From Cytobacillus sp. FSL H8-0458 (GTDB taxonomy: Bacteria > Bacillota > Bacilli > Bacillales > Cytobacillaceae): a DNA stretch of 64,000 nt. The DNA is taken from positions 1,984,001 through 2,048,000 of the forward strand of contig NZ_JBBOBR010000001.1 in assembly GCF_038002165.1 (NCBI RefSeq), read 5' to 3'. Under the pieces are notes generated by a model. It did not search any database and had not been told where the DNA came from. It saw only the letters and a list, made by a program, of their open reading frames with translations. Shown here piece by piece: positions 8,560 through 16,659 of this stretch; position 1 is the stretch's first letter, and each line of letters begins with the position of its first letter. The position numbers and the translations under genes are program-made.

Positions 8560-8763
8560 TTATTGATTATATTGAGGTTCTTCTTTCTGAATCTCCTGAA
8601 GCCTTGGTTCAAGGCTATCAATGATGGATTGCGTCTGCTGGGCAGCGCTTTGGTACAGCTGCTTAGCATTTTGATTATCGGTTGCAAGAGCAAAGGTTTC
8701 AAGGCTTGCCTGAGCGCTTTTTAACCCTGCAATGGCCTGTTTTACTTGAGTTCCAACTGTCAT
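8560..8763 (-). CDS. DUF1657-family small spore protein
   Basis: 67 residues, beginning MTVGTQVKQ and ending E-E-P-Q-Y-N-Q, rich in Ala and Gln, with no membrane segment. The core L-E-T-F-A-L-A-T-D and I-I-D-S-L-E-P-R-L match DUF1657 and the C-terminus of the DUF421 protein downstream. The start is set at 8763, where AGG lies seven bases upstream; the longer in-frame extension has no such site. It is probably first in the three-gene spore unit running to 7408. Confidence 0.75.
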   Translation of the reverse strand: MTVGTQVKQAIAGLKSAQASLETFALATDNQNAKQLYQSAAQQTQSIIDSLEPRLQEIQKEEPQYNQ

Positions 8764-8998
8764 TGTCATACCTGCTTTCTGTATTAGTAAATCACACGTG
8801 TATTTTGGCTTTTTTCCATTTTTATATGTGATCTTTCTGCTGATTTTTTCTGGGTATTCAAGAAGTATTTGCTTAACTGGAATTAATAAGACCATCAAAA
8901 AAATTGCCAGCATATTTGCATTCCCATAAGCGAAAATTAAGAACCGGAAGAGTTAAGATCTCGTCCAAATTCGTTTTTTAATAAGGGAGTGCTTGCAG

Positions 8999-9295
8999 TT
9001 GAATAACTGGATTTCAGCGCTTTTCAATAATATGGGGAATATGCGCAGGCCAATGATGAATATGTTTGGCGTAAAAAGAAAGAGCAACTGGGGATGGTTA
9101 TGGGGATCGCTGATAAGCATAGTGCTGAGCACAGCAGCGGTAGCTTTTACACGAAGCCGAAATAACAACGCCAATATGCATCCCATGCAGCAAATCATGA
9201 ACAAATCAAATATGAACAATGCTTTTAAGAACCAAAACATGTCAGCACTCACTGAAATGGCAGATGAGCTTGGTTTTGAGAAGAAGAAGCAATAG
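8999..9295 (+). CDS. Small single-pass membrane protein, unknown function
   Basis: 98 residues from a TTG start placed nine bases after AGGGAG (the alternative TTG at 8993 is too close). One hydrophobic segment at about residues 32-52 is followed by an Asn- and Met-rich tail and a short acidic end. I do not recognise the family. It is divergent from the DUF1657 genes, with about 235 bases between, and may share their spore-related control, but no promoter motif is clear. Confidence 0.55.
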   Translation: MNNWISALFNNMGNMRRPMMNMFGVKRKSNWGWLWGSLISIVLSTAAVAFTRSRNNNANMHPMQQIMNKSNMNNAFKNQNMSALTEMADELGFEKKKQ

Positions 9296-9300
9296 AAGAG

Positions 9301-9345
9301 AAATTGACCAAATGCCCGCATTTAATGTGGGCATTTGGTCAATTT
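9301..9345. terminator. Long near-perfect hairpin, terminator-like
   Basis: A 21-bp stem (AAATTGACC... / ...GGTCAATTT) with a three-base loop and one G-T wobble. It is far longer than the other terminators here and lacks a clean T run. It follows the 8999 gene by five bases. Confidence 0.6.
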
Positions 9346-9873
9346 CTGAATTACCTTTTAATCTCAGTAAATTTTTAACATTTTTTCAGTTCAACTGGAA
9401 TAGAGACTTTCCGTTCCTAAAAATTTACTTTATTTAAATGATCATTTTCGTAGTGTTTGCTAATTAGTAAGTGTCCAGCTTCTTTGTTCTCCATCATTTA
9501 CATCCTATTTTTCTTTAGTGATTAACTTATTCCGGATATTTCTTATATGTCTGTTATCTGTCTGGGCATTATTATCCCAGATACTTTTTAGCAGTGATTC
9601 AAGGGAAAACACATAGTTTAAAGCCTCCACTCTCGCTAACAATTCTCCCCTAAGTAATAACTTACGTATTACCGCTTTCTGCACATTAAGTGCATATTTT
9701 TATTGTAATGTTTATGTGATCGTTTAAAGAAGAGTAGAGAAAATGAAAAACTTGAGAGGCATGTGGTTTTTATAGAAAATTTAGGAGGAAGTAATCTGTT
9801 TCGTCCTAGTGGAGTTCCATTAGTTTGCCCTCTTCCTGAAATGATCCTATAATTGGTAGCGGGAGTGAGATCT
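9346..9873. other. Gene-poor stretch with a possible short minus-strand reading frame
   Basis: About 530 bases. The only coding-like signal is a 59-codon minus-strand frame at 9505-9684 from a GTG. It has plausible protein composition (ELLARVEAL, SLESLLKSIW) but no ribosome site. It may be the end of a decayed gene. No RNA gene or repeat was seen. Confidence 0.45.
9505..9684 (-). pseudogene. Possible gene remnant (59 codons)
   Basis: Open minus-strand frame ending in TAG at 9505 and starting at best from a GTG without a ribosome site. The charged, helical composition looks protein-like. No family is recognised. It could also be a chance frame. Confidence 0.25.
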
Positions 9874-10851
9874 ATGAAAAAGTCTTTATTACTAGCAGTC
9901 CTTGCATTAACTTTTAGTCTTGCGGCATGTGGCCAGGCTGAAGAAAAAAATAACAAGGATATAGATCAATCAGAAACCCAAACTGGTGAACAGGGAAGCG
10001 GGGAAGAGGCGGTAACCAATAGCTTTTTTGAAGTCTTTGATGGGAAAATTGATCACATCCACGGGGTAGGCTATTCTGGAAATCAAGACAAGCCCTTTTA
10101 TGCAGCTCATGATGGATTAAAGGTTTACGATGGAGGGAAATGGTATAAAACTAAGGAAGAAAACAATGACTATATGGGCTTTAATGCAACAAAAGACGGC
10201 TTTTATACGAGTGGGCACCCTGGACAGGATTCAAGCCTTCCAAATCCATTAGGAATACAAAAGAGTGCCGATGATGGAAAAACTCTTGAACATCTAGCTC
10301 TTGAAGGTGAAACAGATTTTCACCTGATGGGAGTTGGGTTTGAAAATCAGGTGATTTTCCTAATGAATCCACAGAAAAATTCCGTGATGGAAACAGGAAA
10401 ATTCTATCTTAGCAAAGATAAGGCAAAGACATGGAAGGAAGTAGCAGCAAATGGTCTGGATGATACATTACTTAGTGTTGCTGTACATCCTCAAAAAGCT
10501 GATTATTTGGCTGCATCTGGTCAGCAAGGAATATACCTGTCAAAGGATAAAGGTGAAACCTTTGAGCGAATCTCGAAAAACGGACAAGGTACATCCGTCT
10601 TTTTTACAAAGGACAGCTTAATCTACGGGACTTACGATGGTACAGCTAAGCTGACAAAGGTTTCTCTGTCTGATGAAACAGAAGAGGAAATAGCATTGCC
10701 TAAAATGAATGAAGATGCAGTTATGTATTTTGCTCAAAACCCAAATAATGAACAGGAAATGACATTTGTTACATTTAATGGAGACATATATTTTACAACT
10801 AACGGCGCTAATAATTGGGATGCCATTGTAGAAGCAGGCAAAATTAAATAA
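9874..10851 (+). CDS. Secreted lipoprotein, BNR/sialidase-like propeller (F510_1955 family)
   Basis: 325 residues from the ATG at 9874, which has GGGAG at good spacing; an upstream in-frame start is less likely. The N-terminus is a lipoprotein signal with lipobox LAAC (Cys19). The rest is beta-rich with several Asp-box/BNR-like repeats (S-x-D-x-G-x-T-F/W types such as SKDKGETF and SKDKAKTW), as in exo-sialidase or VPS10-type propellers. The motif HIHGVGY after the leader is typical of the group annotated as F510_1955 glycosylhydrolase. The catalytic activity is unproven for this group. Confidence 0.75.
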   Translation: MKKSLLLAVLALTFSLAACGQAEEKNNKDIDQSETQTGEQGSGEEAVTNSFFEVFDGKIDHIHGVGYSGNQDKPFYAAHDGLKVYDGGKWYKTKEENNDYMGFNATKDGFYTSGHPGQDSSLPNPLGIQKSADDGKTLEHLALEGETDFHLMGVGFENQVIFLMNPQKNSVMETGKFYLSKDKAKTWKEVAANGLDDTLLSVAVHPQKADYLAASGQQGIYLSKDKGETFERISKNGQGTSVFFTKDSLIYGTYDGTAKLTKVSLSDETEEEIALPKMNEDAVMYFAQNPNNEQEMTFVTFNGDIYFTTNGANNWDAIVEAGKIK

Positions 10852-10860
10852 ATTGATTCT

Positions 10861-10890
10861 AAAGATCGAACGCTTGCTTCGATCTTTTTT
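10861..10890 (+). terminator. Intrinsic terminator
   Basis: Hairpin AAAGATCGAA / TTCGATCTTT with a T-rich tail just after the lipoprotein gene. Confidence 0.9.
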
Positions 10891-11260
10891 ACTTATTAAA
10901 CAGCTATAATTTAACTCAAACTGTCCTTACATCACCGCTTTTTCGTACTCTACAATATTAATGTAATACATATTGAAATCTTCTTAATCCAATTTGCTAT
11001 TTCCCTCAATTACTATTTTAAATTCTTCTACACTGTTCCGAATAACTTCTTGTGCATCAGTAAAGTAGCTGCATAGTTTTACTCTGATTGGTTTTTATGT
11101 ATAGCTTTAATTATTTTTTAATGCTATCAGGGAAAGAGTGAATAGGAGTGCGATGGCCAGCTAAAGGAACCATCGCTGCGTCTCTTTATAAATTTTAGTT
11201 TAAGAAACATTAAGATGTTTTATTAACCCTTTAGGTATATACACATGTGAAATAATTTAA
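10891..11260. other. Non-coding stretch with a short minus-strand coding remnant
   Basis: About 370 bases. Minus-strand positions 10984-11088 read openly as a 34-codon C-terminal-like fragment (ending I-E-G-N-S-K-L-D) with no start codon, consistent with a decayed gene. Nothing else is recognised. Confidence 0.35.
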
Positions 11261-11440
11261 AGGAGGAAGGAAGTTATCCTTAATGCAGATCATATGGAAG
11301 GTATGGACGGAGCAAAAGCGGTCATTGAATCAGCGGTCGAAACTACTGTCTATATGCTTGACTTTACTACCACAACCGGCGAAAAAGTAGACAATCACAA
11401 ATGGATCATTGAAAGTGAACTTGACCCAATTCAGCAGTAG
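11261..11440 (+). pseudogene. ydhK: ydhK (DUF1541) C-terminal remnant
   Basis: Open frame ending in TAG at 11440 that encodes the last DUF1541 repeat of YdhK: A-D-H-M-E-G-M near its start, then T-T-V-Y-M, and N-H-K-W-I-I-E-S-E-L near the end. YdhK proteins are secreted lipoproteins with two such repeats. The signal peptide, the first repeat and any start codon are missing, with a stop at 11258-11260 in frame, so this is a 5'-truncated remnant. YdhK genes often sit near metal-stress genes, which fits the cupredoxin and two-component genes downstream. Confidence 0.75.
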
Positions 11441-11466
11441 TTCTTAGATATTGAAAACACTTTAAG

Positions 11467-11515
11467 AAAGCCGATGTATACAAGCCTTTTTCATTGTATG
11501 TATTCGGCTTTTTTA
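11467..11515 (+). terminator. Intrinsic terminator after the ydhK remnant
   Basis: Imperfect hairpin GCCGATGTATACAA / TTGTATGTATTCGGC with a T6 tail. Confidence 0.75.
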
Positions 11516-11653
11516 ATTGGGATAATCACAGTGAAGAAATACAAACTCTATTAGATCAAAGGATTCTTCCAAAATTTTATTCTATTATCCTTCTTTTGTT
11601 CATATATTCTGAGTATAAAGTGAATAAATGAATAAATAGAACGGAGTGCACAA

Positions 11654-12811
11654 ATGAAAGAAAGGAAGAATACATCTATTTTGTTTATAAGAGTTCACTG
11701 GATTTATCTGACCCTTTTTTTCTTGATTTTTAGTATTACATTTTTTATAAACTTTCTTGATTTAAAAGAAAGATTAAATTCTTCTATAATAACAGCTACT
11801 AGTGAAAAAGTGCATACTAATTTCTTTCTAAGGCTAATGTCTACTGAAATAGGTCCGCTAAAATCAAGTATTAAGGAAGAAGAGCCCTCTATTTCCCAAG
11901 TTGTATTTCTCACCTTTACAAATATTTGGCTAGAAGACATTCGGACTTTTCTTGGCAGAGAAATACCTGGATTCTCTACTTTTAACACCGAAATTGCCAT
12001 AGCAGGTCTCGGAACCAACCTTACCACGTTGCCTATTGAATCAGCTCCACCGCTGGAGATTCTGTTGAAAGAGAAAGAGCAGGCAGAAAAGGACCAAGAC
12101 CAACCAAAAGGTATAGAAGAAAAGGGAGCTTCACCAATCCCTAAAACCGGAAAAGATGTTGCGTATATTTATCATTCACACAGCTGGGAGGCCTTTTTGC
12201 CTTTACTTGCCGGAAAAAAAACGGCTAATGAAGCTGTAAGTTTAAATGAAAGTAAAAATATTATAGCCGTGGGTAAAAAGCTGAAAGATGAATTAATGAA
12301 ACGAGGGATAGGAGCAAATCATAGTACATCTAATGTTACAGAAGAATTGAAAAAGAAAAATTGGAATTATAATTATTCTTATGCTCTATCAAGAGAAACA
12401 GTAAAAGAGGTAATGGCCCAAAACTCTTCCATTAATTATCTTATTGATATTCACAGAGACTCCCAGCCAAAGAAACTAACAACTGCTATGATAAACGGTA
12501 AGCCATTTGCAAGATTATTTTTTATAGTCGGAAAGGAAAATATAAACTACGAAAGGAATCTTGCTTTAGCTAAAGAATTAAACAAAAAACTAGAAGAAAA
12601 GTATCCAGGGATTAGCAGAGGTGTATTTATTAAAACAAAAGACGATGGGAACGGAGTTTATAACCAAGATCTTTCCAGCCAGTCCATGCTGCTTGAGTTT
12701 GGGGGAGTAGAAAATAACAACACTGAACTTGAACATTCTATTGAAGCGTTTGCGGAGATTTTCAGTGAATATTATTGGGACACAGAGGAAGTAAGTGGTA
12801 ATGAAGGGTAA
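11654..12811 (+). CDS. spoIIP: SpoIIP-family sporulation cell-wall hydrolase (paralogue)
   Basis: 385 residues: a membrane anchor near residues 15-37, a variable linker, then the SpoIIP amidase/endopeptidase domain from about residue 170. Recognisable segments are V-A-Y-I-Y-H-S-H-S-W-E (metal His), Y-L-I-D-I-H-R-D-S (second His) and S-M-L-L-E-F-G-G (late Glu). SpoIIP degrades septal peptidoglycan during engulfment with SpoIID and SpoIIM. The gene stands alone with a GGAG ribosome site, not next to gpr as in the usual spoIIP locus, so it is probably an extra copy. Confidence 0.85.
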   Translation: MKERKNTSILFIRVHWIYLTLFFLIFSITFFINFLDLKERLNSSIITATSEKVHTNFFLRLMSTEIGPLKSSIKEEEPSISQVVFLTFTNIWLEDIRTFLGREIPGFSTFNTEIAIAGLGTNLTTLPIESAPPLEILLKEKEQAEKDQDQPKGIEEKGASPIPKTGKDVAYIYHSHSWEAFLPLLAGKKTANEAVSLNESKNIIAVGKKLKDELMKRGIGANHSTSNVTEELKKKNWNYNYSYALSRETVKEVMAQNSSINYLIDIHRDSQPKKLTTAMINGKPFARLFFIVGKENINYERNLALAKELNKKLEEKYPGISRGVFIKTKDDGNGVYNQDLSSQSMLLEFGGVENNNTELEHSIEAFAEIFSEYYWDTEEVSGNEG

Positions 12812-12874
12812 TTTGCATCCTTAACTGATGATTTGCTGCATTTTTTCATCAACACATATCTTTTAGAATAATTG

Positions 12875-12910
12875 AAGCTGATTTTTGAACATTCAAAGAT
12901 CGGCTTTTTT
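12875..12910 (+). terminator. Intrinsic terminator
   Basis: Hairpin AAGCTGAT / ATCGGCTT (one G-T pair) with a T6 tail. Confidence 0.75.
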
Positions 12911-13074
12911 AATTATATTACGATATAACCCCACCTCTATTAGAAAAAATAATATCCATTTTTTTGTAGATTCCTTAAATATCTTATTTCTTCATTAAAT
13001 CTTCATATCTAAATGTTATGAATGATGAGTAAACAAAATAGGATTTTCATTTTTCAGCAATAGGGGTTTTAAAA

Positions 13075-13809
13075 ATGTATGAGTTTTTCAGCATAATAAG
13101 CAACTTCTTTAGCCAGCCTTTAATTAATATTGGTTTGAGTACTATAGACATACCCATAATATCAGCTTTTATATTGGGCCTTGTAGGAGCATTGGCACCC
13201 TGTCAATTCACAGGGAATTTGGGAGCCATTACATTATACGGCAGCAGGTCTATACAAAAAAACACCGCTTGGAAAGAAGTTATGTATTTTACATTGGGTA
13301 AAATAGCCGTATTTTCAGGTTTTGGTTTATTAGTTTGGATATTCGGAAGTGAGATTAAGACCTCTTTGACCGTTTATTTTCCTTGGATAAGGAGAATTAT
13401 TGGACCAATGTTTATATTGATCGGCTTATTCTTGCTGGGATTCCTTAAATTCAGGAAATCAATATCACTAGGGGACTTTTTTGAGAGATTTAAAAAGGAA
13501 GGGAGAGTTGGAGCCTTCTTTATGGGAGTGAGCTTTAGCCTTGGTTTTTGTCCCACCATGTTCGTGCTATTCTTTGTCACTCTGATGCCAATGGCACTCT
13601 CAGTAAATTATGGGATGATATTGCCTCCAATCTTTGCAATAGGGACTTCTCTTCCTCTTATTATTTCTGTTTTTCTTATCTGGTATCTGAAGCTAGGAGG
13701 GAAGTTTGTGAAAAAGGGGAGAAGAATAGGGGCAATTGTTCAAAAAATTACTGGTATCATAATGCTTATAATTGGAGTACTTGATACCATTACTTACTGG
13801 AGTCTTTAA
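13075..13809 (+). CDS. CcdA/DsbD-type thiol-electron transfer membrane protein
   Basis: 244 residues with six predicted membrane segments. Two conserved Cys sit in membrane motifs: A-L-A-P-C-Q-F (Cys43) and G-F-C-P-T-M (near residue 157), the redox pair used by CcdA/DsbD transmembrane domains to move reducing power out of the cytoplasm. No soluble thioredoxin domain is attached. The ribosome site is poor (AGGGG). Its position between remnants of metal-stress genes suggests a role in maturation or repair of an exported thiol or copper protein, but this is inference. Confidence 0.8.
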   Translation: MYEFFSIISNFFSQPLINIGLSTIDIPIISAFILGLVGALAPCQFTGNLGAITLYGSRSIQKNTAWKEVMYFTLGKIAVFSGFGLLVWIFGSEIKTSLTVYFPWIRRIIGPMFILIGLFLLGFLKFRKSISLGDFFERFKKEGRVGAFFMGVSFSLGFCPTMFVLFFVTLMPMALSVNYGMILPPIFAIGTSLPLIISVFLIWYLKLGGKFVKKGRRIGAIVQKITGIIMLIIGVLDTITYWSL

Positions 13810-13990
13810 TAGAATTGTCGAGGAAATTTATTGCTTTTATAAATTTTGAGATGCAGATGAATATACATATGTGGTTTTATTGGTTGTGTACATAAAAAAG
13901 CACAAAATTACCGAAATGCAGATAAAGAGCAATTCCAAAATGATATCATTATGTAAAAGTAATTTAAATCTTTTAATTTGAAAACGGTAA

Positions 13991-14028
13991 GAAAAGGCCA
14001 TCCCTTTAGTAATACAGAAGGGATGGCC
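13991..14028 (-). terminator. Intrinsic terminator, mainly minus strand
   Basis: Hairpin GGCCATCCCTT / AAGGGATGGCC. On the minus strand it is followed by TTTTC, so it ends the cupredoxin transcript. Confidence 0.8.
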
Positions 14029-14055
14029 ATTCTCAATTTACTGTAATTGTACCTA

Positions 14056-14367
14056 TCATATCATTTCCTTATGACCAGGAATAGAGCAATAGAATTCATA
14101 TACTCCAGATTTAAGAAGTGTAAATGTCAGAGTGGCTTCATTTTTTCCTGATACATGGAGATGAAAATCAGCCTGAGCATTGCTATGGTTACCATATTGA
14201 TTGTTTTCTGTCTTAACGGTTATTTCCTTTATTTCAATGTCATGATCCGAATTATCTAGATCCTTTAATAAAAGAGAGGCTTCTTTACCTTTTGTAAGTG
14301 TTATCTCTAAAGGGTCATAGGAAAATTTTGAAGGATGAACAGTTAAAACGATTTCATTAGCATTCAA
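14056..14367 (-). CDS. Cupredoxin-domain protein, N-terminus probably lost
   Basis: 103 residues with a plastocyanin/azurin-type fold. The type-1 copper ligands are all visible: His42 in S-D-H-D, then Cys94, His99 and Met102 in Y-C-S-I-P-G-H-K-E-M. Such proteins bind copper outside the cell, yet no signal peptide is encoded. The only in-frame start is a TTG with no good ribosome site. The frame stays open upstream (R-D-H-G-E-Y-G) to a TAA near 14427 without any start, so the export signal was probably removed by a frameshift or deletion. It may be a pseudogene. Confidence 0.7.
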   Translation of the reverse strand: MNANEIVLTVHPSKFSYDPLEITLTKGKEASLLLKDLDNSDHDIEIKEITVKTENNQYGNHSNAQADFHLHVSGKNEATLTFTLLKSGVYEFYCSIPGHKEMI

Positions 14368-14453
14368 GTTTTTAGTTTTTCCATACTCACCATGATCCCG
14401 CCCAGTTATGAGCCGTCCTTGTCTTTTTTATATTAAGTACTCATGTAAGGCGC

Positions 14454-14843
14454 TTAAATTAAAAAACGCAGCACTGACCAACTCAATAAAAATAATGTCC
14501 CACCTGAGGCTAATAATATAGTAGTTAACTGTCTTTTTTCTTTAGCTTGAAGACGTTTATATTCTTTATAAGTAACTTCACCCTTAGCAAATTGAAGCCC
14601 TGCTTCATCTGGTGAAACCGAATAATGACTTCCATTAGCATCTTGAAGCATGACCTTTGTGATCAAAGGGAAAGCTTCTCCAGGTAGTAAATTAAAGCTG
14701 CTTTCAATGGATGTATTTTCTTGAATCTTCCTGATTTGACCACCAGTGATAGCAATACCCACTAAGCAGTATATGGTATGCATCTTCATCTCTTCACATA
14801 TTTTAAGGGCTTGCCGTTCAATAACATCATGAGTAAAACACAA
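14454..14843 (-). CDS. Hypothetical protein with C-terminal membrane segment
   Basis: 129 residues from a TTG that has GAGGTG seven bases upstream. Weakly hydrophobic residues near 25-35, a charged coiled region at about 85-105 (K-E-Y-K-R-L-Q-A-K-E-K-R) and a clear membrane helix at about 107-127. No family is recognised. The tail-anchored layout and the copper-type neighbours hint at envelope function only. Confidence 0.5.
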   Translation of the reverse strand: MCFTHDVIERQALKICEEMKMHTIYCLVGIAITGGQIRKIQENTSIESSFNLLPGEAFPLITKVMLQDANGSHYSVSPDEAGLQFAKGEVTYKEYKRLQAKEKRQLTTILLASGGTLFLLSWSVLRFLI

Positions 14844-15463
14844 TTATTTTCACCTCATTTTATTAAAGAGTGCGAGAGGGGAGTTTTCTTAATATTTCGG
14901 TTTGAGTTGTATATCCATTGACCTCCACATTTTTCTTTTTTTAAGCAATTATATGCATGATCAATTTTTTCCGTGTATGCATAGATTATGCACACTTTTA
15001 TGATAAAAGTGAGATATATCTAAAACACTTTTTATAATTTTAAACTCTTCTATTATAAATGGTCAACAATCCAAGAAAAAGAAATCAACTCTTGCTTCAG
15101 AGTTGGATATCCGGAAAACCCTTGTTCCATTATCTTTAATAAACTTTAATACTCATAAAATTGGAGATAAAAAAATGATTTTTCTATCTTGTTGGTTTTT
15201 CCTTACTTCACCATGACCAACAAAATCACTACAGCAAACACTATCGCAATAAAAAGTAAAACTTTATTTAGATGTTCTATAATAATTATGATGAAAATGA
15301 TCAAAATTTGAAAGATTACAAACGCTTTGCTCAAGGATGGGAGCAAATCAAAAACGCTTGGGATTATTATTTCCAAGCGTTTTTAATTGCTGATTATGTT
15401 TTTAGTTCAGCTGCTGCTTTATCCAAGTTTAAAGATTGGCTTTTGATTTTTTTATTGCCATTT
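14844..15463. other. AT-rich stretch without a supported gene
   Basis: Holds a small hairpin at 15089-15108 (CAACTCT / AGAGTTG), a minus-strand open run at about 15207-15303 that reads as one hydrophobic helix without a ribosome site, and the terminator at 15351-15385. It appears to be decayed DNA. Confidence 0.5.
15351..15385. terminator. Bidirectional terminator
   Basis: Hairpin AAAACGCTTGG / CCAAGCGTTTT with A and T flanks; it works for either strand. Confidence 0.75.
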
Positions 15464-15559
15464 TCACAGTGAAAATACTACGATTCCAATCATGGTAAGA
15501 TTAAGCAGCCAACCTATAAAACCAAAACCCAACATGCCAATTCCATATCCGACCATCAT
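15464..15559 (-). CDS. 31-residue hydrophobic membrane peptide
   Basis: ATG at 15559 with the strong ribosome site GGAAGGTGAT upstream. The product is one Gly-rich hydrophobic helix (M-M-V-G-Y-G-I-G-M-L at the start). It lies 15 bases downstream of the secreted 78-residue gene and on the same strand, so the two are likely co-transcribed. It may be a whole small protein or the shortened front of a SHOCT-like membrane protein. Confidence 0.45.
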   Translation of the reverse strand: MMVGYGIGMLGFGFIGWLLNLTMIGIVVFSL

Positions 15560-15574
15560 TAGGAATCACCTTCC

Positions 15575-15811
15575 CTAAAGGTTATTCATCATACTTTCAG
15601 CATCACTTTGTTGCATCATTCCATCATTACCATGGCACGCTTCAAACATTTCTTTTTGCTCCTTTGTTGAGAGGTCAGGATGCATTTCTTCAATCATGGG
15701 CTTCATTTGCCCGAAGTTTAAACCTCCGTTTCCGTTTTCCTCTGCAAATGCATATGTTCCTGCCCCCAAAATAAACCCTGCACCTAAGATACCAATCACA
15801 AGTTTTTTCAT
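15575..15811 (-). CDS. Small secreted protein, Met/His-rich C-terminus
   Basis: 78 residues. A signal peptide (basic start, hydrophobic core, A-F-A before E-E at about 23) is followed by a short acidic, Met-rich mature part with M-H, C-H-G-N and M-M-Q-Q. This small family is common in Bacillus and is often mis-annotated as a dehydrogenase. The Met, His and Cys content suits soft-metal binding, which fits the adjacent cupredoxin and sensor genes, but function is unknown. The ribosome site is AAAGGAG. Confidence 0.65.
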   Translation of the reverse strand: MKKLVIGILGAGFILGAGTYAFAEENGNGGLNFGQMKPMIEEMHPDLSTKEQKEMFEACHGNDGMMQQSDAESMMNNL

Positions 15812-15945
15812 GAATATTCATCTCCTTTCTTGTTTTTAGAATACTCTAAGGAAATGTAGATCTTATGGAGAACTTATGTGGAATATATGAAGATTACAAT
15901 TTTAATAATCGAGGATGATAAAATAAACACAAGGAGTGGTTAACC

Positions 15946-16659
15946 GTGACAAAAATTCTTCTTATAGATGATGAAGATATGATTCTTGAGGTATTAAAGG
16001 CCTACTTTGAAAAGGAGGGCTGGGATATACTGATGGCTTCCAATGGAATAGATGCCTTAAAAAAAGCAAAAGCAAATGACATTGATATTATTATTCTAGA
16101 CCTAATGCTTCCGGATATTTCCGGAGAAGAAATATGCCGTTTAATAAGAAAAGAAAGTGATGTACCAATAATCATGCTTACTGCAAAATCAAACGAAGAG
16201 GACTTATTAAATGGAATTAATCTTGGAGCAGATGATTATGTAAAAAAACCCTTTAGTCCAAGAGAAGTAGTAGCGAGAGCTAAAGCAATTTTAAGGCGAT
16301 TGAATAAAAGGATATCGGATCATGAGTTTATATTTAATGAAAAAGAAATGATTATTGACCCAATAAAAAAAGAATTAAAATTGAAAGGTAATATTATAGC
16401 CCTCACACCAATAGAATATAGACTCCTAATTACACTGGCCAGTTACCCAGGCAGGGTCTATAGTCGGACGGAGTTACTTGAAAAATGCCAGGAGGACGGA
16501 ACTTATTATGAAGGATATGAACGAAGCATAGACACTCATATTAAGAACCTTCGAAAAAAGATTGAAAGAGATTCACGACAGCCTGATTATATACTGACCG
16601 TCTTTGGAATGGGTTATAAGTTTGGAGGACGGCCCCATGCGGAAAACCATGCGCTCTAG
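15946..16659 (+). CDS. OmpR-family response regulator
   Basis: 237 residues: receiver domain with acidic pocket D-D-E (9-11), phosphoacceptor Asp52 in L-D-L-M-L-P, and K-K-P-F near 102; then a winged-helix DNA-binding domain (T-P-I-E-Y-R-L-L, and V-F-G-M-G-Y-K-F-G at the end). It is the regulator of the kinase gene that overlaps its 3' end. GTG start with AAGGAG upstream. The divergent secreted-protein gene at 15811 is a likely target. Confidence 0.9.
   Translation: MTKILLIDDEDMILEVLKAYFEKEGWDILMASNGIDALKKAKANDIDIIILDLMLPDISGEEICRLIRKESDVPIIMLTAKSNEEDLLNGINLGADDYVKKPFSPREVVARAKAILRRLNKRISDHEFIFNEKEMIIDPIKKELKLKGNIIALTPIEYRLLITLASYPGRVYSRTELLEKCQEDGTYYEGYERSIDTHIKNLRKKIERDSRQPDYILTVFGMGYKFGGRPHAENHAL

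Noticed and set aside
15272..15472. 66-codon plus-strand frame
   Set aside because: No ribosome site, and a bidirectional terminator lies inside it.
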